Below, in pieces: positions 9,557-18,222 of a stretch of DNA of 64,000 nucleotides. Made by a program: the position numbers and the translations under genes. Source of the DNA: Arthrobacter sp. KBS0703 (GTDB lineage: Bacteria > Actinomycetota > Actinomycetes > Actinomycetales > Micrococcaceae). Within the stretch, counting starts at the first letter, position 1. Every line of letters starts with the position of its first letter. Under the pieces are notes generated by a model. The model saw only the letters and a list, made by a program, of their open reading frames with translations. It had not been told where the DNA came from and ran no database searches. The stretch lies in contig NZ_MVDG02000001.1 in assembly GCF_002008315.2 (NCBI RefSeq), forward strand, positions 3,782,001 to 3,846,000, written 5' to 3'.

Positions 9557-10969
9557 CTAAAAGTGGCCGCCGGCGGCGGCGGCGCGGTAGCGTGCGAGCA
9601 CGTCGGGGGCCGGACGGGCGGCTGTCTCTTATACACATCTAGATGTGTATAAGAGACAGGAGCACGCCGGCAGCCTGCCGGGCCGCGCCGTCGGCCACGT
9701 ACTCCCCGGTTCCGGCACCACGACCGGCAGGCCGAAGATGGCTGCCGCCGCCTGCTGCACGGCGGCGGAGCGCGCGCCTCCGCCAACCAGGATGATCCGC
9801 TCCGCGGAAACCCCCAGGTCCGTGAGCGCCTTCAACCCGTCCGCGAGGGAGCAGACGATTCCCTCGACGGCGGCGCGGGCCAGGTTCTCCGGCGTGAAAT
9901 TCTGCAGCGTCATCCCGTGCAGCGAGCCCGTCGCGTCCGGGAGGTTGGGGGTGCGCTCACCCTCGAAGTACGGGACGAAGACGAGGCCGTCGGCGCCGGG
10001 ACCGGCAGAAAGCGCGAGCTCGGAGAGCCGCGGCAGGCTCACCGACAGCAAGGCGGCGGTCGCGTCGAGCACCCGGGAAGCGTTGAGTGTGCACACCAGG
10101 GGCAGGTAGTGGCCCGTTGCGTCAGCGAAACCCGCAACCAGGCCGAGGGGATCAGCCGTGGGTTTGTCGGCGACGGCGAAGACCGTGCCGGATGTCCCGA
10201 TCGAAACCACGACGTCGCCCACCCCGGCGGCCACGCCGAGAGCCGCCCCGGCGTTGTCCCCGGCGCCGGGGCCGATCAGTGCGCCGGCGGGCGTGGCGAA
10301 ACCGCTGGCAAGCGGCGCAAGGACCGCAGGCAGCACGGGCACGTGCCCGAGCGTGCCCCCAAGTACCTCGGGGAGGTAGGCGCCGGTTGCGGGTGACCAA
10401 TAGCCCGTTCCGGAGGCATCTGAGCGGTCCGTCCGGAGCGCGGCCAGGCCCTCCGCGCCGCTTCCGGGTCCGAACCCGGCCAGCCGCCAGCTGAGCCAGT
10501 CGTGCGGGAGGCAGACGGCGGCCGTGCGGGCTGCGTTGTCCGGTTCGTTCTCGGCCAGCCAGCGCAGCTTGGTGGCCGTTATGGAAGCGACGGGTACCGT
10601 ACCGGTGGTCCGGGCCCAGTGCCGCCGGCCGGCGTCGTCGCTCCCCTGTCCGGCTTCCTTGATCAGGGCCGCTGCGGACGGGGCGGAACGCGTGTCGTTC
10701 CACAGCAGGGCAGGGCGGACCACGTCGCCGGACGCGTCGAGGCAGACCATCCCGTGCTGCTGGCCCCCCACTGATATCGCGGCAACGCCGTCGAGGCCGC
10801 CCGCCTGGGCGATCGCTTCCTGCAGGGCCTCCCACCAGGCGTCGGGGTGCACCTCGGAGCCTCGCGGATGCCGGGCTGATCCGTGGCGCACCAGCGCACC
10901 GGTCTCGGCGTCACGGATGACCACCTTGCAGGATTGGGTGGAGCTGTCGACTCCGGCAACCAGGGGCAT
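9557..10969 (-). CDS. xylB: Xylulokinase, interrupted by an adapter scar and a frameshift
   Basis: Phosphorylates D-xylulose to xylulose 5-phosphate. The protein starts [20 protein letters not shown] (FGGY ATP-binding phosphate 1), continues with [14 protein letters not shown] and LLWNDTRS (sugar-binding segments typical of XylB), and has the C-terminal [13 protein letters not shown] and [19 protein letters not shown] motifs. Near 9704 one G is missing: [19 protein letters not shown] can be read only by shifting frame. The mate-pair adapter follows at 9622-9659. Beyond it the frame [20 protein letters not shown] then stop (9557) reads as the natural XylB C-terminus. So the gene is probably whole in the organism and damaged only in the assembly, with some 10-30 residues missing. 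It lies downstream of xylA in the same direction. Confidence 0.85.
9622..9659. other. Nextera mate-pair junction adapter (library artefact)
   Basis: CTGTCTCTTATACACATCT is followed directly by its own reverse complement, 38 bp in all. This is the circularisation junction of the Nextera mate-pair kit (two Tn5 mosaic ends head to head), not genomic sequence. Both sides carry xylB sequence in the right order and strand, so the scar most likely fills a small local gap rather than joining distant loci. Confidence 0.97.
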
Positions 10970-11013
10970 CGGCTGTTCTTTCGGTCGGGGCCCACGCCGG
11001 GGCGGGGGCCGGT

Positions 11014-11045
11014 GCTGCCGGGCCCGCAGGAGCGGGCCCGGCAGC
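11014..11045 (-). terminator. Hairpin between xylA and xylB
   Basis: GCTGCCGGGCCCG (11014-11026) and its exact complement (11033-11045) form a 13-bp GC-rich stem with a 6-base loop, 18 bases past the xylA stop on the minus strand. No U-tract follows. It may protect the xylA 3' end or lower xylB expression relative to xylA. Confidence 0.6.
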
Positions 11046-11062
11046 GGTTGAGGATTCCGGTA

Positions 11063-12250
11063 TCAGCGGGCGCCGAGCAGGTGTTCGATGGCGAGCTGGT
11101 TGAGCCGAACGAACGCGAAGGAACGCTCGGCGGTTTTGTCGGCGTCGAACATCGCGAACGCGCTGGCGTCAGCCAGCAGGTCCGCGGTGGTCTCGCCGGC
11201 GGCCAAGGTGGATTCGCCCAGCTCGAAAACGCCGGAGGTCTTCAGGGCTTCCTGGACGTCGGGGTCGGCGCGGAAGGCTAGGGCGCGTTCCTTCAGCAGC
11301 AGGTACATGGCCATGTTGGACTTCGCGGATTCCCAGACGCCGTCGTAGCCGTCCGTACGCGAGGGCTTGTAGTCGAAGTGGCGCGGGCCGTCGTACTTCG
11401 GGCCGCCGTTGGGGAAGCCGTTTTCGAGCAGGTCCACGGTGAAGAAGGCGCTGGTCAGGTCGCCGTGGCCGAAGACCAGGTCCTGGTCGTACTTGATGCC
11501 GCGCTGGCCGTTGAGGTCGATGTGGAAGAGCTTGCCGGCCCACAGCGCCTGGGCGATGCCGTGGGTGAAGTTCAGTCCGGCCATCTGCTCGTGGCCGGTC
11601 TCGGGGTTGAGTCCGACGATGTCGCCGTGCTCGAGCTGGGCGATGAAGGCCAGGCCGTGCCCGACGGTGGGCAGGAAGATGTCGCCGCGGGGCTCGTTGG
11701 GCTTGGGCTCCAGGGCGATGCGGAGGCCGTAGCCCTTGTCCTTGATGTAGGCGGCCGCCGTGTCGACGCCCTCCTTCATCCGATCCAGGGCGGCGGAGAG
11801 GTCCTTTGAGCCGTCGTATTCGCTGCCTTCCCGCCCGCCCCACATGACGAAGGTTTCGGCGCCGAGTTCAGCGGCCTGGTCAATGTTGCGCAGCACCTTG
11901 GCGAGGGCGAACCTGCGGACGGACCGGTCGTTGGAGGTGAAGCCGCCGTCCTTGAACACCGGGTGGCTGAAGAGGTTGGTGGTCACCATGGGGGTCTTCA
12001 GGCCCGTCTCGGCCAGGGCTGCCTTGAAGTTCTTCAGGATCAGCTCGCGTTCGGAGGACGTGGCATCGAAGGGAACGAGGTCGTTGTCGTGGAACGTGAT
12101 GCCATAGGCGCCGAGTTCGCCCAGCTTGTGGACCGCCTCCACCGGGTCCAGGGCCGGGCGGGTGGCGACGCCGAACGGATCGGCGCCGGTCCAGCCGACA
12201 GTCCACAGGCCGAAGGTAAAGCGGTCTTCCGGGGTTGGCGTAACAGCCAT
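11063..12250 (-). CDS. xylA: Xylose isomerase
   Basis: 395 residues, the length of the well-known Arthrobacter and Streptomyces class I enzymes. Interconverts D-xylose and D-xylulose with two divalent metals. [11 protein letters not shown] holds catalytic His54 and Asp57. [14 protein letters not shown] holds metal ligand Glu181 and catalytic Lys183, at the same numbers as in the crystallised enzymes. I place the start at the ATG at 12250 ([16 protein letters not shown]), nine bases after TGAGG; a GTG three codons upstream is less likely. It heads a minus-strand xylA-xylB unit and is divergent from a ROK regulator, the usual actinobacterial xylose arrangement. Confidence 0.97.
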   Translation of the reverse strand: MAVTPTPEDRFTFGLWTVGWTGADPFGVATRPALDPVEAVHKLGELGAYGITFHDNDLVPFDATSSERELILKNFKAALAETGLKTPMVTTNLFSHPVFKDGGFTSNDRSVRRFALAKVLRNIDQAAELGAETFVMWGGREGSEYDGSKDLSAALDRMKEGVDTAAAYIKDKGYGLRIALEPKPNEPRGDIFLPTVGHGLAFIAQLEHGDIVGLNPETGHEQMAGLNFTHGIAQALWAGKLFHIDLNGQRGIKYDQDLVFGHGDLTSAFFTVDLLENGFPNGGPKYDGPRHFDYKPSRTDGYDGVWESAKSNMAMYLLLKERALAFRADPDVQEALKTSGVFELGESTLAAGETTADLLADASAFAMFDADKTAERSFAFVRLNQLAIEHLLGAR

Positions 12251-12417
12251 AGTGAGCACCTCATTGGGCTAGCAGGATATGGTTCCAGAAAAGGAAACGA
12301 ATTAGTATGGAATCTGAACTATATGGGTTGTGGTGAACTTGGGTCAAGAGTTTTTGGCGCGATGCCGAAAGAAACCGGAACGAACAGCGGAAGGGCGGAC
12401 GATGCGCGGGGTAGACA
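12251..12417. promoter_or_regulatory. Divergent xylA / ROK regulator promoter region
   Basis: 167 bp between two divergently transcribed genes, markedly AT-richer than its surroundings. TGAACT occurs twice in direct repeat (12315-12320 and 12334-12339) and a partial dyad GTTCC/GGAAAC lies near 12281-12294. I see no single convincing operator. The pair of genes must be controlled from here, most simply by the ROK protein. Confidence 0.45.
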
Positions 12418-13608
12418 GTGCAGGCTGAGGCTCCCGGCCGGGTCCAGGATGTGCGGCGGCAGAATCTGGCCGTGGCGCTGGGCGCCATCCGGCGGACGGA
12501 ACGCTGCACCCGGGCCGAGATCGCCGCTCGCACGGGCCTGACCAAGGCGTCTGTCTCGAGCCTGGTCGCCGGCCTGCTGGAAACCGGACTGCTTCAGGAA
12601 GTGGGGGTCACCCGCGACGGCGAGCGCGGCCGGCCAGGAAGCGGACTCGTGCTCAACCGGCAGCGGGGGGCGCTCGGCGCGGAGATCAACGTTGACTACC
12701 TGGCAGCCGGCGTCGTGGACCTGCTCGGTGAAGTGCGCGTCCAGGAAGTGGTTGAGCGGCCACCGGGCGGCAGCCCGGAGGAGGTGCTCGGGGAACTACG
12801 CGCCCTGGCGCGGCGGGTCACCACGGCAGCCGAGGCTGACGGGATGGTGCTGCTGGGCGGAGGGCTGGCCGTGCCCGGCCTCGTGGATCCGGCGCGCGGA
12901 ACCGTCCTGACCGCACCGAACCTCGGCTGGCGGGATGCCACGCTGGTGCAGCACCTGGAGGCCCTGCTCCCCGGGGCCCCGCTCGGCGTCGTCCTCTCCA
13001 ACGAGGCCAACAGCGCAGCCCTGGCGGAACTTTGGTACGGCCACGGCTCCTCCTACCGGGACTACCTCTACGTCTCGGGCGAAGTCGGCGTGGGCGGCGG
13101 GCTCATTTTCGGGTCCGAGCTCTTCGCGGGCCCCGGCGGACATGCCGGCGAAATCGGGCACCTGGTGGTGCAGCCCGACGGCCGGCCATGCAGCTGCGGG
13201 GGCCGCGGATGCCTGGAGACCGTCGCCGGACAGCAGGCGATTTTCTCCGCCGCGGGCATCGACGGCACAACGACCGCCGACCGGATGGCCGCACTCCTGG
13301 GAGCCCTTGGGGCCGGCTCGCCGGAGGCGTCCCGGGCCGTGGAGACGGCCGGCCATTATCTGGGCGTAGCACTCGCGTCCGCCGCCCGCATGGTCAACGT
13401 GTCCGCGGTGATCCTGGGCGGGCATTTCGCCGGGCTGGACCGGTGGATCCGGCCGAGCCTGCTGCGGAGCCTCGGCAGCTACGCCCCCGGCGTGGTGCCC
13501 CCGGACGGCGTCGCCTTCTCCGGCCTCGGGCAGACCGCTGCGCTGCGCGGGGCGGCGGGAAGCAGGCTGCGCGAGGTCTTTGCCAGTCCGCATGACCTGC
13601 TGAACTGA
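12418..13608 (+). CDS. ROK-family transcriptional regulator, XylR-like
   Basis: 396 residues: N-terminal winged helix-turn-helix (RAEIAARTGLTKASVSSLV near residues 27-45) followed by a ROK sugar-kinase-like domain. The ROK signature GGGLIFGSELFAGPGGHAGE and the zinc motif CSCGGRGCLE are intact. Proteins of this build repress xylose genes and release DNA on binding xylose. Start chosen at GTG 12418 after GGGGTAGACA; the ATG upstream at 12402 runs into a stop. Its position divergent from xylA argues that it controls xylAB and itself. Sugar specificity is inferred from context only. Confidence 0.88.
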   Translation: MQAEAPGRVQDVRRQNLAVALGAIRRTERCTRAEIAARTGLTKASVSSLVAGLLETGLLQEVGVTRDGERGRPGSGLVLNRQRGALGAEINVDYLAAGVVDLLGEVRVQEVVERPPGGSPEEVLGELRALARRVTTAAEADGMVLLGGGLAVPGLVDPARGTVLTAPNLGWRDATLVQHLEALLPGAPLGVVLSNEANSAALAELWYGHGSSYRDYLYVSGEVGVGGGLIFGSELFAGPGGHAGEIGHLVVQPDGRPCSCGGRGCLETVAGQQAIFSAAGIDGTTTADRMAALLGALGAGSPEASRAVETAGHYLGVALASAARMVNVSAVILGGHFAGLDRWIRPSLLRSLGSYAPGVVPPDGVAFSGLGQTAALRGAAGSRLREVFASPHDLLN

Positions 13609-13652
13609 CCGGCTGAGCGGACCCTTCGCAGGGGTGCTTCGGCGGGGGGCTC

Positions 13653-14696
13653 TCAGCGGCGGGCAGTCAGCGGCGCAGTCGACTCGCGGACCACCAGGTG
13701 AGTGGCTAATTCCACGCGGCGGGAGTCCAGCAGCTCGCCCCGGGCCTGCCTCAGCACGAAGCGCATTGCGGCCCGACCCATCTCCTGCAGGGGCTGCGCC
13801 ACGGACGTCAGCGCGGGCACCGCCTCCTCGGCCTGGAACGTGCCGTCGAAGCCCACCAGGCTCAGATCATCGGGAATGCGGATGCGCTGCCGGCGGGCCT
13901 CGGCAAGCACGCCCAGGGCAATGCTGTCACTGGCCGCAAATATCGCCGTCGGGCGTTCATCCAGGGCCAGAAGCTTCCGCAGGCCCCGCACGCCGTGCTC
14001 CGGACGGAAAACGCCCGGGACGACGTACTCGTCGTTCACCGCCACCCCGCTTGCCATCAGCGCGGCCATGTAGCCGTGCTGGCGGGCCTGGCTGCATTCG
14101 GCTTCCGGCGGACCGCCCAGGTAGGCAATCCGGCGATGCCCCAGCTCCAGCAAGTGGGCGGTGGCGGATTTTCCACCGGCCCAATTGCTCGCGCCGACGC
14201 TCACCACATCTCCCGGCGGCGGATTAAGCGGATCGATGACGACGACGGGAATGTGCCGCCGGTAGAACGCGTCCAGCTGCGCCTCCCCAAACGCGGAAGT
14301 CACAACAATCAGCCCCACGCGGCCTTCATCCAGGATGCGCTGGGCCCGCCGCTCGGGGGTCAGCTTTGATGCCGACTGCTGGCTGGTGACGTTCAACATG
14401 ACCTGGACGTCCTCGGCGGCGGCATGTTCCATCACTCCGTTGAGGACCTCCACGGAGTAAGCGGAGTTGAGGGAATCGAACACCACTTCCACGGTCGGTG
14501 TGCGGCCCTCGGCCGTCCTGCGCTGCAGGGGAGACTGGTACCCCGTGAGCTCAAGCGCGGCCAGAACCTTGGCCCGGGTGACGGCAGCAACGTCTTCCCG
14601 CCCGTTGATGACCTTGGAGACGGTCGGAGCCGAGACGCCGGCTTCCCGCGCGACAGCGGCCAGCGTTGGCCTGTCCACGCCCTGAACAGTTGACAC
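13653..14696 (-). CDS. LacI-family regulator of the adjacent sugar operon
   Basis: 347 residues from the GTG at 14696, which follows GGGGGTTCTT; an ATG at 14732 would extend the protein across its own promoter and operator, so I reject it. LAAVAREAGVSAPTVSKVIN is the LacI helix-turn-helix and hinge, followed by a periplasmic-binding-protein-like sensor domain (VGLIVVTSAF, HRRIAYLGG, ALDERPTAIFAASDSIALGV, SLVGFDGT). It is divergent from the ABC sugar operon at 14978, and both upstream regions carry the same 10-base element (GTTTCGAAAA and its complement), a likely operator for this protein. Confidence 0.9.
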   Translation of the reverse strand: MSTVQGVDRPTLAAVAREAGVSAPTVSKVINGREDVAAVTRAKVLAALELTGYQSPLQRRTAEGRTPTVEVVFDSLNSAYSVEVLNGVMEHAAAEDVQVMLNVTSQQSASKLTPERRAQRILDEGRVGLIVVTSAFGEAQLDAFYRRHIPVVVIDPLNPPPGDVVSVGASNWAGGKSATAHLLELGHRRIAYLGGPPEAECSQARQHGYMAALMASGVAVNDEYVVPGVFRPEHGVRGLRKLLALDERPTAIFAASDSIALGVLAEARRQRIRIPDDLSLVGFDGTFQAEEAVPALTSVAQPLQEMGRAAMRFVLRQARGELLDSRRVELATHLVVRESTAPLTARR

Positions 14697-14710
14697 AAGA
14701 ACCCCCGGAA

Positions 14711-14720
14711 GTTTCGAAAA
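14711..14720. promoter_or_regulatory. Candidate LacI operator upstream of the regulator
   Basis: GTTTCGAAAA with core TTTCGAAA, lying just upstream of the regulator start and followed directly by another GTTTCG half. It is the exact reverse complement of the element at 14866-14875 in front of the sugar operon. Confidence 0.5.
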
Positions 14721-14805
14721 GTTTCGATGCAAACAGTTTGTACCGTGCGCCCCGCGAGGTCAACCGTTCATTAGTCAACGTTCTGAACTTTTTTCAGTTT
14801 TGGTC

Positions 14806-14835
14806 TTGACTGGTGATCTGGGTCACCGTTACTTT
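14806..14835 (+). promoter_or_regulatory. Promoter of the sugar ABC operon
   Basis: TTGACT (14806-14811) and TACTTT (14830-14835) with an 18-bp spacer. The transcription start would fall about 20-25 bases before the TTTTCGAAAC element, a position where a bound LacI-type repressor blocks the polymerase. Confidence 0.55.
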
Positions 14836-14865
14836 GGGTTGCACGAGTCGCAGGTTTTACGAAAT

Positions 14866-14875
14866 TTTTCGAAAC
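14866..14875. promoter_or_regulatory. Candidate LacI operator of the sugar operon
   Basis: TTTTCGAAAC, within a longer imperfect dyad running from GGTTTTACGAAA at 14854 to 14876. It repeats in inverted orientation the element in front of the divergent LacI gene. Confidence 0.55.
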
Positions 14876-14977
14876 CCAAGACCACACAAATCATCATCAG
14901 CGGCACGCGGCCTCCCGTTGGACGGCAGGCCTGCCACCTCTCACACCCGGGCAATCAGCGCCGACCCCGGAGGACGG

Positions 14978-16312
14978 ATGAAAGATCAGATGAATACCCG
15001 TAAGTTGCGCACCGCCGCCATGGCCATCTCCGCCGCCGCACTGTCTGTCAGTCTGGCGGCGTGCGGTTCCAGCGGCCCCGCAGGTTCCACCTCCGCAGGT
15101 TCCGGCACCGCCACGATGTGGGGACTGACCGGAGGCAACCAGCCTGTGCTGCAGAAGTCGGTGGCGACATGGAACAGCGCCCACAGCGACCAGACCATCA
15201 AGCTGGACTTTTTCGCCAACGATGCCTACAAGACGAAGGTCCGCACAGCTGTGGGCGCCGGCGAGGGCCCCACCTTTATCTACGGGTGGGGCGGCGGTGT
15301 CCTGAAGTCCTACGTGGATGCCGGCCAGGTGGAGGACCTCTCCGCGTTCATCAAGGAGAACCCCCAGGTCAAGGACCGCTACCTTCCCTCCGTCCTGAAG
15401 AACGGTGAAATCAACGGCAAGACCTACGCGCTGCCCAACAACAACGTCCAGCCCGTCGTCCTGTACTACAACAAGGAAGTGTTCGACAAGGTCGGCGCCC
15501 AGCCGCCCAAGACCTGGGACGACGTCATGGCCCTCGTGCCGAAATTCAAGGAGGCCGGAATTGCGCCGTTCTCCCTGGGCGGGCAGTCCAAGTGGCCGGA
15601 CCTGATGTGGCTGGAATACCTTGTTGAGCGCATCGGCGGCCCCGAGGTCTTCGCCAACATCGCTGCAAACAAGGCCGGTGCGTGGTCGGACCCCGCGGTC
15701 AGCGAGGCACTGACCAAGATCCAGGAACTGGTCGACGCCGGCGGCTTCGTGAACGGCTTCTCCTCCATCGCGGCTGACAGCAACGCGGACCAGGCCCTGC
15801 TCTATACCGGCAAGGCAGCCATGGTGGTGCAGGGCGGCTGGATCTACCAGGGCATGAAGAAGGACGCGGCAGACTTCGTGAGCAGCGGCAAGCTCGGCTT
15901 CACCACCTTCCCCACTGTCTCGGGCGGAAAGGGCGACCCCGCCAACGTCGTCGGCAATCCGTCCAACTTCTGGTCGATCTCTTCCAAGGCCACAGACGAG
16001 CAAAAGAAGGCCGCACTCAACTACGTCAAGGACGGAATGTTCACTGACACCGATAAGGACGCCCTGATCAGTTCCGGGGCTGTGCCGGTGGTCAACGGCA
16101 TCGACAGCAAGCTCGCAGCGTCACCGGACAAGGACTTCCTCACGTTCGTCTACGGCCTGGCCAAGGCGGCCCCGAGTTTCACCCTCTCCTGGGACCAGGC
16201 GCTGAGCCCCGCCCAGGGCGACGCGATGCTGTCCAACCTTGACCAGATCTTCCTCAAGAAGATCACGCCCGAGCAGTTTGTCTCCACGATGAACGCCACG
16301 ATCGGAAAGTAG
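14978..16312 (+). CDS. ABC sugar transporter, extracellular binding protein (CUT1)
   Basis: 444 residues. A lysine/arginine-rich start, hydrophobic core and lipobox LAAC near residue 27 mark an exported lipoprotein. The mature part has the family 1 solute-binding fold (GKTYALPNNNVQPVVLYYNK, PKTWDDVMALVPKFKEAGI, KAAMVVQGGWIYQGMKKD). It captures a mono- or oligosaccharide outside the cell. Start at ATG 14978 after GGAGG; a second in-frame ATG lies at 14990. First gene of an operon with two permeases and five enzymes. No ATPase gene is present, so it must share a housekeeping MsiK/MsmK-type ATPase. Confidence 0.93.
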   Translation: MKDQMNTRKLRTAAMAISAAALSVSLAACGSSGPAGSTSAGSGTATMWGLTGGNQPVLQKSVATWNSAHSDQTIKLDFFANDAYKTKVRTAVGAGEGPTFIYGWGGGVLKSYVDAGQVEDLSAFIKENPQVKDRYLPSVLKNGEINGKTYALPNNNVQPVVLYYNKEVFDKVGAQPPKTWDDVMALVPKFKEAGIAPFSLGGQSKWPDLMWLEYLVERIGGPEVFANIAANKAGAWSDPAVSEALTKIQELVDAGGFVNGFSSIAADSNADQALLYTGKAAMVVQGGWIYQGMKKDAADFVSSGKLGFTTFPTVSGGKGDPANVVGNPSNFWSISSKATDEQKKAALNYVKDGMFTDTDKDALISSGAVPVVNGIDSKLAASPDKDFLTFVYGLAKAAPSFTLSWDQALSPAQGDAMLSNLDQIFLKKITPEQFVSTMNATIGK

Positions 16313-16316
16313 AGCC

Positions 16317-17219
16317 GTGGCTGTAGACAGTTCCATCCGCCGGGGGGTCCGCGACGCGGGCCCCTCGGGGTGGCTGGCAGTGCCGGCCCTCGTATTCTTC
16401 CTGGTGTTCGCCGTTGTGCCGCTGGCGGGCGTGGTTTTCCTCAGCTTCACGAGCTGGGACGGGCTACGCGAGATCCGCCTTGACGGGTTGAGCAGCTGGG
16501 CGACCGTCCTCAGCGATCCGGTCACCGGCAACGCTCTGCTCGTAACCGCCAAGATCATGTTCTTTTCCTTCATCGTGCAGGCGCCGATCAGCCTCCTGCT
16601 GGGGGTGTTCACGGCGGGCGGTCAGAAATACCGGGCAGCACTCGCCGTCCTCTACTTCCTGCCGCTGCTGCTATCGTCAGCCGCTGTTGCCATCGCGTTC
16701 AAGGCGCTCCTGGACCCCAACTTCGGCCTCGGCCCCGGGCTCCAGGTGCCCTTCCTGATCCAGGACTGGCTCGGAAACTCGGACCTGGTCCTGTTCGTGG
16801 TGGTGTTCGTCATCGCTTGGCAGTTCGTCCCGTTCCACACGCTCATCTACCAAGGCGGCGTGCGGCAGATCCCCACATCGCTGTATGAGGCGGCAGAAAT
16901 CGACGGCGCCGGCCGCGTCCGGCAGTTCCTGAACATCACCCTGCCCCAGCTGAAGTACACCATCATCACCTCCTCCACCCTCATGGTGGTGGGAAGCCTG
17001 GCCTACTTCGACCTCATTTTCGTCCTGACCGGCGGCGGCCCCGGTTACAGCACCAGGCTACTGCCGCTGCACATGTACCTGACCGGTTTCAAGGCCAACG
17101 ACATGGGCGCCGCTAGTGCCCTCGGCGTCATCCTGATCGCCATCGGGCTGGGCCTCGCCCTGCTCCTGCAGCGGCTTGGCGGCAAAAACCGGAACGCAAG
17201 CCAATTGGAAGGAGCCTGA
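16317..17219 (+). CDS. ABC sugar transporter permease, MalF type
   Basis: 300 residues with six predicted membrane segments. The cytoplasmic EAA loop reads YEAAEIDGAGRVRQFLNITL, the docking site for the ATPase. GTG start at 16317, four bases after the binding-protein stop. Its stop overlaps the next permease start (TGATG), so the two are translationally coupled. Confidence 0.93.
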   Translation: MAVDSSIRRGVRDAGPSGWLAVPALVFFLVFAVVPLAGVVFLSFTSWDGLREIRLDGLSSWATVLSDPVTGNALLVTAKIMFFSFIVQAPISLLLGVFTAGGQKYRAALAVLYFLPLLLSSAAVAIAFKALLDPNFGLGPGLQVPFLIQDWLGNSDLVLFVVVFVIAWQFVPFHTLIYQGGVRQIPTSLYEAAEIDGAGRVRQFLNITLPQLKYTIITSSTLMVVGSLAYFDLIFVLTGGGPGYSTRLLPLHMYLTGFKANDMGAASALGVILIAIGLGLALLLQRLGGKNRNASQLEGA

Positions 17220-18121
17220 TGGCTTCCACGACACAGCTTCCGGTTCCGCCGGCGGCACCCGTCCGCACCGCGGCGGCCCCCCGTCCGGCAATCAGGCGTG
17301 CCTCGCGTTTCCGGCCGAACCTCCTCGGCGGCCTCGGTGGCTGGCTCTGGCTCCTCGTCATCATCCTGCCCATCTACTACGTGGTGGTCACCAGCCTGAA
17401 GAACCAGGCCGGGTTCTTCGCCTCCAACCCCATGCTGCCGCCCGCTGCACCCACACTGGACAACTACAAGCTGGTCCTGGAAAACGATTTTGTCCGGTAC
17501 TTCACCAACAGCGTCATCGTCACGCTGGGCACCGTCATTCCGGCACTGTTCGTCTCGTTCATGGCCGCCTACGCAATCGTCCGCGGCAAGGGCCGCTTCC
17601 TGAGCTGGACCAACAACCTTTTCCTGCTCGGGCTGGCCATTCCCTTGCATGCCACCATCATTCCGATCTACTGGATGATCACCCGCGCTCACCTGTACGA
17701 CACCCTGCTGGCGCTCATCCTGCCGTCCATAGCGTTCGCCATACCCGTCTCCGTGCTGATCCTTTCCAACTTCATGCGGGACGTGCCCAACGAACTTTTC
17801 GAGTCAATGCGGCTGGACGGCTGCTCCGACTGGTCCATGCTGTGGCGCCTCGCGCTGCCGATGACCAAGCCGGCCGTGATCACCGTGGGCATCTACAACG
17901 CCCTGCACGTCTGGAACGGCTTCCTGTTCCCGCTGATCCTGACCCAGAGCCCGGGCACCCGCGTGCTGCCGCTCTCGCTGTGGACGTTCCAGGGCGAATT
18001 CAGCGTCAACATCCCCGCGGTTCTGGCGTCCGTGGTGCTGGCCACGCTGCCGCTGCTGGTGCTCTACGTTGTGGCCCGGCGCCAGCTTCTCAGCGGCCTG
18101 ACCGCGGGCTTCAGCAAATAA
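17219..18121 (+). CDS. ABC sugar transporter permease, MalG type
   Basis: 300 residues, six membrane segments after a proline-rich cytoplasmic N-terminus. The EAA loop is FESMRLDGCSDWSMLWRLAL. It pairs with the MalF-type protein to form the channel; the ATG overlaps the preceding stop. A repeat-rich hairpin follows immediately and separates the transport genes from the enzyme genes. Confidence 0.93.
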   Translation: MASTTQLPVPPAAPVRTAAAPRPAIRRASRFRPNLLGGLGGWLWLLVIILPIYYVVVTSLKNQAGFFASNPMLPPAAPTLDNYKLVLENDFVRYFTNSVIVTLGTVIPALFVSFMAAYAIVRGKGRFLSWTNNLFLLGLAIPLHATIIPIYWMITRAHLYDTLLALILPSIAFAIPVSVLILSNFMRDVPNELFESMRLDGCSDWSMLWRLALPMTKPAVITVGIYNALHVWNGFLFPLILTQSPGTRVLPLSLWTFQGEFSVNIPAVLASVVLATLPLLVLYVVARRQLLSGLTAGFSK

Positions 18122-18127
18122 TGCCGC

Positions 18128-18200
18128 GGTGGTCGAGCTTGTCGAGGCCCGGTTTCGGCAAGCTCGCCACCAGAAGCTCAACCACCAGAACCTCGACCAC
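18128..18200. repeat. REP-like inverted and direct repeats between transport and enzyme genes
   Basis: GGTGGTCGAGCTTGTCGA (18128-18145) is nearly complementary to TCGGCAAGCTCGCCACC (18155-18171), giving a long stem. It is followed by degenerate direct copies of GCTCxACCACCAGAA up to 18200. Elements of this wording are scattered in actinobacterial intergenic regions. Here it may stabilise the transporter mRNA. Confidence 0.6.
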
Positions 18201-18222
18201 CTAATAGCCGGAAGGACCACTC

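Noticed and set aside
9622..9659. Tn5/IS50 mosaic ends, which could suggest a transposon
   Set aside because: The two 19-bp ends are head to head with nothing between, no transposase exists in the window, and no 9-bp target duplication is seen. It is library adapter.
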